Assembly: GCF_000620845.1 (NCBI RefSeq)
Contig: NZ_KK211189.1
Coordinates: forward strand, 1,989,878-2,053,877
Direction: 5' to 3'
Source: Exiguobacterium marinum DSM 16307
GTDB taxonomy: Bacteria > Bacillota > Bacilli > Exiguobacteriales > Exiguobacteriaceae
Length of the DNA: 64,000 nt
The notes under the pieces are model-generated. The model made no database searches and was not told where the DNA came from. It saw nothing but the letters and a program-made list of their open reading frames with translations. The translations under genes and the position numbers were made by a program. Numbering within the stretch: position 1 is the first letter of the stretch; each line of letters starts with the position of its first letter. This document shows, in pieces, positions 58,083-64,000 of this stretch.

Positions 58083-58114
58083 AATTTTAGTTGCATCACA
58101 TGTCATGACGCAGA

Positions 58115-58996
58115 TTATTTTTTAATTTGGTTCATAACTTCTTCAGCAAAGTTCTCTTCACGTTTCTCCATACCTTCTCCTACTTCGAAGCGTACGAAAG
58201 AGTTGATTTTTCCGCCTTTTGATTCTACGTATTTACCAACTTTGAAGTCGCTGTCTTTTACGAACGTTTGGTCTACGAGGCAAATCTCCTCGAAGTACTT
58301 GTTCATACGACCAGCAATCATCTTCTCAACAATGTTAGCAGGCTTCCCTTCGTTAAGCGCTTGCTCAGTCAAGACCTTCTTCTCACGGTCGATTTCTTCA
58401 GCTGATACTTCATCGCGTGTAGCGTAAAGTGGACGTGCTGCAGCAACGTGCATCGCTACGTCTTTTGCAACTGTTTCGTCAGATGTTCCGTCGATCACAA
58501 CGACTGAACCGATGCGACCACCCATGTGGAGGTACGTGCCAAATACTGCATCGTCAGCTTTTTCAAGAACTGCTACACGGCGGAGTGAAATTTTCTCTCC
58601 GATTGTAGACGCCTCTTCTTGGATATACGTTTCAAGCGTTTTATCTGCTTCGTACTCAGCTGCAAGTGCAGCTTCTGCAGTTGTTGCGCCTGATGCGAGA
58701 ACTGCTTTCGCTACGTTGTTAACGAGTGTTTGGAACTTTTCGTTTTTCGCAACGAAGTCTGTTTCTGAGTTGATTTCGACGAGCACAGCTTTGTTGCCTT
58801 CAACTGCTACTGCTGTCAAACCTTCAGCGGCGATACGATCACCTTTTGCTGCTGCTTTTGCAATCCCTTTTTCACGAAGGAAGTCGATTGCTGCTTGCAT
58901 GTCACCGTCTGTTTCGACGAGTGCTTTTTTGCAATCGAGCATTCCTGCTCCTGTTTTTTCACGAAGTTCTTTTACCATTGCTGCTGTAACTGCCAT
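58115..58996 (-). CDS. tsf: Translation elongation factor Ts
   Basis: Nucleotide exchange factor for EF-Tu. 293 aa; the UBA-like N-terminal domain ([26 protein letters not shown]) and [13 protein letters not shown] are conserved. AAGGAGG before the ATG. Follows rpsB by 116 bases, with a terminator between them. Confidence 0.97.
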   Translation of the reverse strand: MAVTAAMVKELREKTGAGMLDCKKALVETDGDMQAAIDFLREKGIAKAAAKGDRIAAEGLTAVAVEGNKAVLVEINSETDFVAKNEKFQTLVNNVAKAVLASGATTAEAALAAEYEADKTLETYIQEEASTIGEKISLRRVAVLEKADDAVFGTYLHMGGRIGSVVVIDGTSDETVAKDVAMHVAAARPLYATRDEVSAEEIDREKKVLTEQALNEGKPANIVEKMIAGRMNKYFEEICLVDQTFVKDSDFKVGKYVESKGGKINSFVRFEVGEGMEKREENFAEEVMNQIKK

Positions 58997-59062
58997 CGGA
59001 AATTCCTCCTTGTAAAACTACAAATTTTAAGAAAAAGCACGGGGCTTCTTGTATACATGTCC

Positions 59063-59099
59063 TAAAAAAAGGTGATAAAAGGCTTTCCCTTTATCACCT
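59063..59099 (-). terminator. Intrinsic terminator of rpsB
   Basis: Minus-strand stem GGTGATAAAGG/CCTTTTATCACC (one G-U pair, short loop) followed by seven T, 13 bases past the rpsB stop. Confidence 0.87.
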
Positions 59100-59112
59100 A
59101 TTGTCTCACTGA

Positions 59113-59853
59113 TTACTCAGCTTCTGTAGCTTCAGCTTCTGTCGCTACAGCTTCTTCAGCAACTTCTTCTTCACCTTGCTTCGCTTCGATGATTGCATCA
59201 GCCATCTTCGAAGTGAGCAATTTAACAGCACGAATTGCATCGTCGTTCGCTGGGATTACGTAGTCGATTTCATCTGGGTCACAGTTTGTGTCGACAATCG
59301 CAACGATTGGGATGTTCAATTTGTGAGCTTCCGCGATTGCGATACGCTCTTTACGTGGGTCAACGATGAAGAGAGCGTCAGGCACACCAGGCATGTCCTT
59401 GATTCCGCCGAGGAACTTCTCAAGACGAGTCATTTCTTTTTTCAAGATGATGACTTCTTTCTTAGGAAGTACTTCGAACGTGCCGTCTTCTTCCATTTTT
59501 TCGAGTTGCTTCAAGCGGTTGATACGCTTTTTGATTGTTGAGAAGTTAGTGAGTGTTCCACCCAACCAACGCTCGTTAATGAAGAACATTCCTGAACGGA
59601 TCGCTTCTTCTTTGATTGTATCTTGAGCTTGTTTCTTCGTACCAACGAAGAGGACGTTTCCGCCTTCTGCCGCGAGTTCACGAACAAAGTTGTAAGCTTC
59701 GTCTACTTTTTTGACCGTTTTTTGAAGGTCGATGATGTAGATCCCGTTACGCTCTGTAAAGATGTATTTCGCCATTTTTGGGTTCCAACGGCGTGTTTGG
59801 TGACCGAAGTGTACACCAGCTTCAAGCAATTGTTTCATTGAAATTACTGCCAT
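59113..59853 (-). CDS. rpsB: 30S ribosomal protein S2
   Basis: Small-subunit protein, 246 aa, with [22 protein letters not shown] at the N-terminus and [22 protein letters not shown] in the core. The C-terminus is an acidic tail of Glu/Ala/Thr repeats ([18 protein letters not shown]). AAGGAGG before the ATG. It starts the rpsB-tsf-pyrH-frr region and has its own promoter and a structured leader. Confidence 0.97.
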   Translation of the reverse strand: MAVISMKQLLEAGVHFGHQTRRWNPKMAKYIFTERNGIYIIDLQKTVKKVDEAYNFVRELAAEGGNVLFVGTKKQAQDTIKEEAIRSGMFFINERWLGGTLTNFSTIKKRINRLKQLEKMEEDGTFEVLPKKEVIILKKEMTRLEKFLGGIKDMPGVPDALFIVDPRKERIAIAEAHKLNIPIVAIVDTNCDPDEIDYVIPANDDAIRAVKLLTSKMADAIIEAKQGEEEVAEEAVATEAEATEAE

Positions 59854-59973
59854 GATAAATTTCCTCCTTGTGGTTTAAAAAAGTCCTCCGCCTCGTTCAT
59901 TGTTATATTCCGACCTTTCGGCACCGAGGAATATGATCCCGAGACGTGTGTGATGTGTTTAACACCGAGAACT
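59854..59973 (-). promoter_or_regulatory. rpsB leader with two mutually exclusive foldings
   Basis: Leader of about 115 bases. Fold A: ATATTCC (59934-59928) with GGAATAT (59911-59905), enclosing GCC-GAAA-GGT. Fold B: TCCTC (59930-59926) with GAGGA (59888-59884) and GCC with GGC (59892-59890), followed by C and six T (59882-59877), a terminator-like form. The same TCC and GCC bases are used in both, so they cannot coexist. Autoregulation by S2 or attenuation is plausible. Confidence 0.5.
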
Positions 59974-60002
59974 ACTATAGCATATGTCTTGAATTCCGGC
60001 AA
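59974..60002 (-). promoter_or_regulatory. Sigma-A promoter of rpsB
   Basis: Minus strand TTGCCG, 17-base spacer, TATAGT, immediately after the swrB stop codon. Confidence 0.65.
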
Positions 60003-60005
60003 CTC

Positions 60006-60398
60006 TCACTTTTTACGAAGTTTCGCATATAGAGCCAGTTCTCCTTCGCCTTTTCCAAGGATTCGGGCAGCATCTCTGACCGAATGCCGTAACAAGACAT
60101 CGTCTACGTCAACCGACGCAGACGATTTTGTTTCATCTGTCGTTGTTTTCAATGACTCATTGGACTCTTCAACAGATGTTAAAGGTAAACTTTCTTCTTG
60201 AACCTTTAGTTCGCGTTCAGGTGGCTCCGAAGCGACGAGATCGTTCATCGACTCCATGAAAGAAAGAAGCAATGTTTCTGTCTCCTGCTTCTCTCTTTCG
60301 AGCCGTTCTACCCGCTCTTGTAATATTTGAACTTGGCGGTAACCGAACAAAAAACCGTAAGCAACCAAACAAGCAGTCATCACATATACAATATACAC
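60006..60398 (-). CDS. swrB: SwrB/YlxL-like flagellar-operon membrane protein
   Basis: 130 aa: one N-terminal membrane segment (VMTACLVAYGFLFGY), a coiled coil (ILQERVERLEREKQETETLL), a Ser/Glu/Thr-rich linker, and a C-terminal helix-turn-helix-like segment (VRDAARILGKGEGELALYAKLRK). This layout and the position between sigD and rpsB match B. subtilis SwrB (YlxL), which promotes flagellar basal-body assembly and motility-state switching. The GTG start lies 8 bases after AGGAG. Sequence similarity outside the C-terminus is low in this family, so the function is inferred from context. Confidence 0.75.
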   Translation of the reverse strand: MYIVYVMTACLVAYGFLFGYRQVQILQERVERLEREKQETETLLLSFMESMNDLVASEPPERELKVQEESLPLTSVEESNESLKTTTDETKSSASVDVDDVLLRHSVRDAARILGKGEGELALYAKLRKK

Positions 60399-60410
60399 TT
60401 GTTCATCTCC

Positions 60411-61181
60411 TCACGATGTTTTTTCTTCAAGATAGGACCGCCCAAGCGCATTTTTTAACGTCTTCAGAGCTTTCGAGTGAATTTGCGAGATACGGGATGT
60501 CGAAAGTTCTAGCACCTCACCAATCTCGGTCAATGTCAATTCATCAAAATAAAACAATGAAACAACAAGCCGTTCTTTTTCAGACAAATGATCGATTTCT
60601 GCCGCAAGCACGTCAATCAACTCTCGCTGCAACAGCGTATCTTCCGGTTTTTCGGAATCAGGGTCAAAGTATGTGACAGACATGACTTTCCCTTCTTCCT
60701 GCAATGTCACAGCTTCGTCAATCGATAACATATTCGCAAAATACCCTTCTGCCATCGTCCGTTCAATCTCTGAAACCGAAAGGCCACAAGCACTCGCTAA
60801 TTCACTTTTTGTAGGAGCACGATGCAACGATTGTTCAAGCTGTTCTGCCACGTGGTCGATTTTTTTTACTTTTTCCCGGACTGAACGAGGCAACCAATCA
60901 ATTTTTCGTAACCCGTCGATAATGGCTCCCCGAATCCGAAAAGCGGCATACGTATCAAATTTATTATTATGCTCTGGATCATATTTCATAAGGGCATCGT
61001 ACAATCCCATGTAACCCAAACTTTTCAATTCGTCGCGTTCGACGCTCTTTGGAAGCGTCACGATCATCCGTTGTACGTGGTAGTGGATTAGAAACTCGTA
61101 ATGTGCTAGTAGTTCGTTTGCTGTATCCATATCACGGTCCGTATTCCAGCGATCCCACAACTGTGTAAGATGAGTCGTCAT
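60411..61181 (-). CDS. sigD: RNA polymerase sigma factor SigD (FliA family)
   Basis: Alternative sigma factor for late flagellar, chemotaxis and autolysin genes. 256 aa with regions 2 (LKSLGYMGLYDALMKYDPEHNNKFDTYA, RIRGAIIDGLR), 3 and 4 (FDELTLTEIGEVLELSTSRISQIHSKAL). GGGGGG lies before the ATG. It follows cheD by 12 bases, and swrB follows by 12; the order equals the end of the B. subtilis fla/che operon. An anti-sigma FlgM is not in the window. Confidence 0.95.
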   Translation of the reverse strand: MTTHLTQLWDRWNTDRDMDTANELLAHYEFLIHYHVQRMIVTLPKSVERDELKSLGYMGLYDALMKYDPEHNNKFDTYAAFRIRGAIIDGLRKIDWLPRSVREKVKKIDHVAEQLEQSLHRAPTKSELASACGLSVSEIERTMAEGYFANMLSIDEAVTLQEEGKVMSVTYFDPDSEKPEDTLLQRELIDVLAAEIDHLSEKERLVVSLFYFDELTLTEIGEVLELSTSRISQIHSKALKTLKNALGRSYLEEKTS

Positions 61182-61193
61182 GTCGATCCCCCC

Positions 61194-61679
61194 TTATAGT
61201 TCTTTCGTACCCACGCTCACCGTCCGAATCGATAAAATTGATGTGGCAACGTCAAATTCAATCGTTCGTCCGTTATGTCCACCACAATCTTCCGCCACGA
61301 GCGGGATGCGATGAACTTTTAATGCTTGGCGAATCGCTTCGGCGTTTCGCTCACCGATTCGCATCGCTTCGTTCTCATATTTAAATTGAAACATCTGTGC
61401 GCCGCCTGCCATTTTGGCTTGAAGTCTTGTCGCACCTTCTCGTTTTAAAGACTGTACGAGCGTATCAATGGCGGTGTCCGCATATTTTCCTACTTCAATC
61501 GTTTGATTCTTTCGAGCAATCGCCGAGTCCGGTAACATCACATGGGCCATTGCCGCCAATTGGAGGCGGGTATCATACAAGATGATACCCACACACGATC
61601 CGAGACCGGCTGTACGTAACCGATTCGGCGCAGTTGTCTGTTTCCATTCGGCAATGCCAATTTTTAATACATCAGCCAT
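61194..61679 (-). CDS. cheD: Chemoreceptor glutamine deamidase CheD
   Basis: Deamidates receptor glutamines and is held in check by CheC. 161 aa. The catalytic cysteine is in GLGSCVGIILYD, the histidine in MAHVMLPDS, and the conserved KMAGGAQMF follows. The start at MADVLKIGIAEW overlaps the cheC end by 8 bases; an upstream frame extension lies inside cheC and is not used. Confidence 0.94.
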   Translation of the reverse strand: MADVLKIGIAEWKQTTAPNRLRTAGLGSCVGIILYDTRLQLAAMAHVMLPDSAIARKNQTIEVGKYADTAIDTLVQSLKREGATRLQAKMAGGAQMFQFKYENEAMRIGERNAEAIRQALKVHRIPLVAEDCGGHNGRTIEFDVATSILSIRTVSVGTKEL

Positions 61680-62271
61680 TTCTAAGCAACCGTTCTTGAA
61701 TCCGTTTGAGCGACCCATGTGTCGGTAGGAACAACACATGTCCTGCACTTACTTTTTGATCGATCATAAATGTCGTATCAATATAGAGCGCTGCATCCTC
61801 TTCGGGTTGGACCGATGTGACGACAAATTCGACGATGGACCCTGCCATATCGATTGCCGTTGCCGGTACTTGAATCATAATCGGTGTCTGTAACCAATCG
61901 CCAAGTGCCCGGGCGTATGCACCGCTCATGATATTCCCAACTTCTTCCCATGCCGATTGACCGAGTACATCACCAGAGTCAAATGAGTAGGGCATTCCGA
62001 TTAACGTGGATACCATCTGTTCAGCGTCTTCAACTGCGAACAAGATGAGGATCATTCCGCGAATCTCACCATCTAATTCCAATAATACGGAGGCGACATG
62101 CCGCTCCGGACCACCCACTCGATCAGGTAAATACATAATCGGTTCCATCTCAGCAGAGGACACGGTAATGTTCACCGGCTTCGCTAACATGGCGGACAAG
62201 GCAGTGGCCGCATGTCCAGACCCTATATTTCCCAGTTCCTTTAACAGGTCTTGTTCAAACTCACTCAGCAT
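61672..62271 (-). CDS. cheC: CheY-P phosphatase CheC
   Basis: Dephosphorylates CheY-P and binds CheD. 199 aa with two ExxN active-site motifs, LLKELGNIGSGHAATAL and AWEEVGNIMSGAYARAL; two such motifs are typical of CheC, unlike CheX. GAGGAA lies before the ATG (MLSEFEQDLLK). Overlaps the cheW end by 11 bases. Confidence 0.94.
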   Translation of the reverse strand: MLSEFEQDLLKELGNIGSGHAATALSAMLAKPVNITVSSAEMEPIMYLPDRVGGPERHVASVLLELDGEIRGMILILFAVEDAEQMVSTLIGMPYSFDSGDVLGQSAWEEVGNIMSGAYARALGDWLQTPIMIQVPATAIDMAGSIVEFVVTSVQPEEDAALYIDTTFMIDQKVSAGHVLFLPTHGSLKRIQERLLRNG

Positions 62272-62692
62272 ACTGTTCCTCGAACAACGCATTCGCATCG
62301 ATCAGAGAGAAGAGTTTGTCTTCCCCTTTGGCAATCGCTGTCAAATGTGCTGAAATCATATCGCGGCTCGATTCTGGAATCGGCTCAATCCGTACTTCAT
62401 CGCTTTCGACAACTTCGTTCGCACGGTCGACGATGAACCCTGCGTCTCCCTGATTCAAAGAGGCGATTAAGATTCTTGTTTCGTCTGTTGGCTCAATTTC
62501 TTCATAACCTAAGCGTAAACGAAGGTCGATGACCGGTGTGACGACACCTCGAAGGTTGATGACCCCTTTGACATGTGATGGTGCGTTCGGGACCCGTGTG
62601 ATTGGCTGAAGACGCTCAATTGAACGTACCGATTGCACGTCGATCCCATACGTATTTTCTTCAAGTGAAAAGACTACCCATTTCTGTTCCAT
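62261..62692 (-). CDS. cheW: Chemotaxis coupling protein CheW
   Basis: Links receptors to CheA in the signalling array. 143 aa forming a single CheW SH3-like fold; VVFSLEENTYGIDVQSVRSIE and NLRGVVTPVIDLRLRLG are family segments. ATG 7 bases after AGGAGG. Confidence 0.95.
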   Translation of the reverse strand: MEQKWVVFSLEENTYGIDVQSVRSIERLQPITRVPNAPSHVKGVINLRGVVTPVIDLRLRLGYEEIEPTDETRILIASLNQGDAGFIVDRANEVVESDEVRIEPIPESSRDMISAHLTAIAKGEDKLFSLIDANALFEEQYAE

Positions 62693-62704
62693 CAATATTC
62701 CTCC

Positions 62705-64000
62705 TTAAAAGAGATCGTTACTATCTACGATAAGGGCGACGCGACCGTCACCGAGAATGGTCGCCCCAGAGATAGCCGGAATCCCTTCAAGATACGTACC
62801 GAGCGGTTTCATGACAATTTCTTGTTGGCCAATCAAATCATTGACGACGACTCCGACGAGTTTATTGCCTTTACGAACAACGACAACCGGGAATTGCGAT
62901 TTTGTTTCCGATTCAATCTCAAACATTTCTTTCAAGTAAACGAGTGGGACCAATTGACCTCGGAAGTCAAAGACCCGCTCACGATGTGCTGTTAAAATAT
63001 CTGCTTCATCGAGTAATGTCGTCTCAAGAATTGATGTCAACGGAATTGCGTAAGACTCCTCGCCAACTTGTACGAGCATCGCCGAGATGATCGAGAGAGT
63101 GAGCGGTAAACTAACTTGGAATTTCGTACCTTGCCCTGTGACCGTCTCTAAGGAAACGACACCACCGAGTGACTCAATTTTATTTTTGACAACATCGAGT
63201 CCAACCCCACGTCCTGACAGGTCAGTCACCACGTCTGCCGTCGAGAAACCTGGAGCAAAGATGAGCATCGCCAATTCGTTCTCAGACATCGCCGTCGCTT
63301 CATCATCCGTGATGACACCACGTTCCAACGCTTTCGAACGAACCTTGTCGACGTTAATACCTGCGCCGTCATCCTCAATCTCTATAAAGACGCGGTTTCC
63401 GCCATGATAAGCGCGTAAAGATAGCATACCTTGCTCTGGTTTCCCGGCTTGAAGACGCGCTTCTGGACGTTCGATTCCATGGTCGATCGCATTCCGAATC
63501 AAGTGAACGAGTGGGTCGCCAATCTCATCGATGACCGTGCGATCAAGTTCTGTTTCTGCACCAGAGATATCCAGCTGTACTTTCTTGTGGATTTCTTTTG
63601 CGACCGAGCGAACCATACGTGGAAAGCGATTGAACACTTGCTCAATCGGCATCATACGGAGAGTCAAGACGAGTGATTGCAATTCGTTCGTTCCACGTTT
63701 GATTTTTTCGACCGTTTCATTTAATTCAGGTTGACCAACTTCATCAGCTAAGCGCTCTAATCGTCCGCGATCGATGATGAATTCTTCGAACAAGTTCATG
63801 AGTCGGTCGATGCGTTCTAAGTTGACGCGAATCGTTTTTGCTTGAGCCTGTGCTGCCGCTTGCTCTTTTCCGTCCTTCGCGTCTTTCGATTCTTCCTTAT
63901 CCGGAACACTTTGTACGATTGGTTCGGGGGCAATCGTCTCGGCCGTCACAGCGACTTCTGGTTCACTGTCGGACTTTTCTGTGAACGTACTAACTTCAAC
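62705..64000 (-). CDS. cheA: Chemotaxis histidine kinase CheA (partial, N-terminus off the window)
   Basis: Signal-transducing kinase of the chemoreceptor array. Visible: part of the P2-P3 linker (Glu/Pro/Ala/Gln-rich), the dimerisation P3 domain (IRVNLERIDRLMNLFEEFIIDRG), the catalytic P4 domain with N box HLIRNAIDHGIE, G1 box IEDDGAGIN and G2 box GRGVGLDVVK, and the CheW-like P5 domain. The frame is still open at base 64000, so the phospho-accepting P1 and CheY/CheB-binding P2 domains lie outside. An ATG or GTG inside the linker is not a real start. Confidence 0.95.
   Translation of the reverse strand, partial: VEVSTFTEKSDSEPEVAVTAETIAPEPIVQSVPDKEESKDAKDGKEQAAAQAQAKTIRVNLERIDRLMNLFEEFIIDRGRLERLADEVGQPELNETVEKIKRGTNELQSLVLTLRMMPIEQVFNRFPRMVRSVAKEIHKKVQLDISGAETELDRTVIDEIGDPLVHLIRNAIDHGIERPEARLQAGKPEQGMLSLRAYHGGNRVFIEIEDDGAGINVDKVRSKALERGVITDDEATAMSENELAMLIFAPGFSTADVVTDLSGRGVGLDVVKNKIESLGGVVSLETVTGQGTKFQVSLPLTLSIISAMLVQVGEESYAIPLTSILETTLLDEADILTAHRERVFDFRGQLVPLVYLKEMFEIESETKSQFPVVVVRKGNKLVGVVVNDLIGQQEIVMKPLGTYLEGIPAISGATILGDGRVALIVDSNDLF

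Noticed and set aside
58005..58114. PyrR-type attenuator in front of pyrH
   Set aside because: The conserved PyrR-binding loop is not visible; the structure fits only a long-loop terminator.

Overview
The window is chromosomal core DNA of a low-to-mid GC, non-sporulating member of the Bacillales. Gene order and protein sequences point to Exiguobacterium or a close relative. Block after block matches the Bacillus subtilis order: hbs-hepS-menG-hepT-ndk-cheR-aroC; cmk-rpsA-der-gpsA-yphE-yphF; ypfA-prsW/ypdA-gudB; fer/ypbB-recQ; ftsK-ymfC; rpsO-pnp-mlpA; polC-rimP-nusA-ylxR-ylxQ-infB-rbfA-truB-ribF; rpsB-tsf-pyrH-frr-uppS-cdsA-dxr-rseP-proS; cheA-cheW-cheC-cheD-sigD-swrB. The sporulation genes that interrupt these blocks in Bacillus (spoIVA, sleB, ypeB) are absent. 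A femX gene also fits a Lys-Gly type peptidoglycan. I found no tRNA, rRNA, insertion sequence, prophage or CRISPR array.

Almost everything is on the minus strand. The plus-strand exceptions are ansA, bdr and fer. Reading from low coordinates: 1-5 kb holds chorismate synthase (cut by the window edge), CheR, NDP kinase and menaquinone side-chain/methylation genes, then HU. 5-12 kb holds a YphF lipoprotein, YphE, GpsA, Der, an S1-domain protein, PlsC, Cmk and a PilZ protein. 12-22 kb holds PrsW, asparaginase, bacillithiol disulfide reductase, glutamate dehydrogenase, Ddl, a MecA-family adaptor, a CarH/LitR-like B12 photoreceptor regulator, RecQ, YpbB and ferredoxin. 22-28 kb is a NupNOPQ-type nucleoside ABC transporter with a GntR/UTRA regulator. 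28-37 kb holds FtsK, RNase J2, a cell-wall trio (M15 peptidase, FemX, MurE) and an M16 peptidase. 37-46 kb is the pnp/rpsO, ribF and nusA-infB translation operon. 46-60 kb holds PolC, ProS, RseP, Dxr, CdsA, UppS, Frr, PyrH, EF-Ts and S2. 60-64 kb is the end of the flagellar/chemotaxis operon, with cheA cut by the window edge.

Most genes are housekeeping, so the interest lies in regulation. (1) Intrinsic-terminator-like hairpins repeatedly sit 20-50 bp upstream of the start codon of the next co-oriented gene (ftsK, mlpA, truB, uppS, pyrH, polC, rpsA, rimP). This leaves no room for a promoter in between, so transcription must cross them. (2) The cmk Shine-Dalgarno is separated from its ATG by a perfect hairpin whose folding would restore normal spacing. 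(3) The MerR/B12 protein carries the W-x9-EH and ExHxxG signatures of adenosylcobalamin light sensors. (4) The RNase J2-type protein keeps an intact catalytic motif. (5) The rpsB leader can form two mutually exclusive structures, one terminator-like. I did not find a wholly new multi-gene system.
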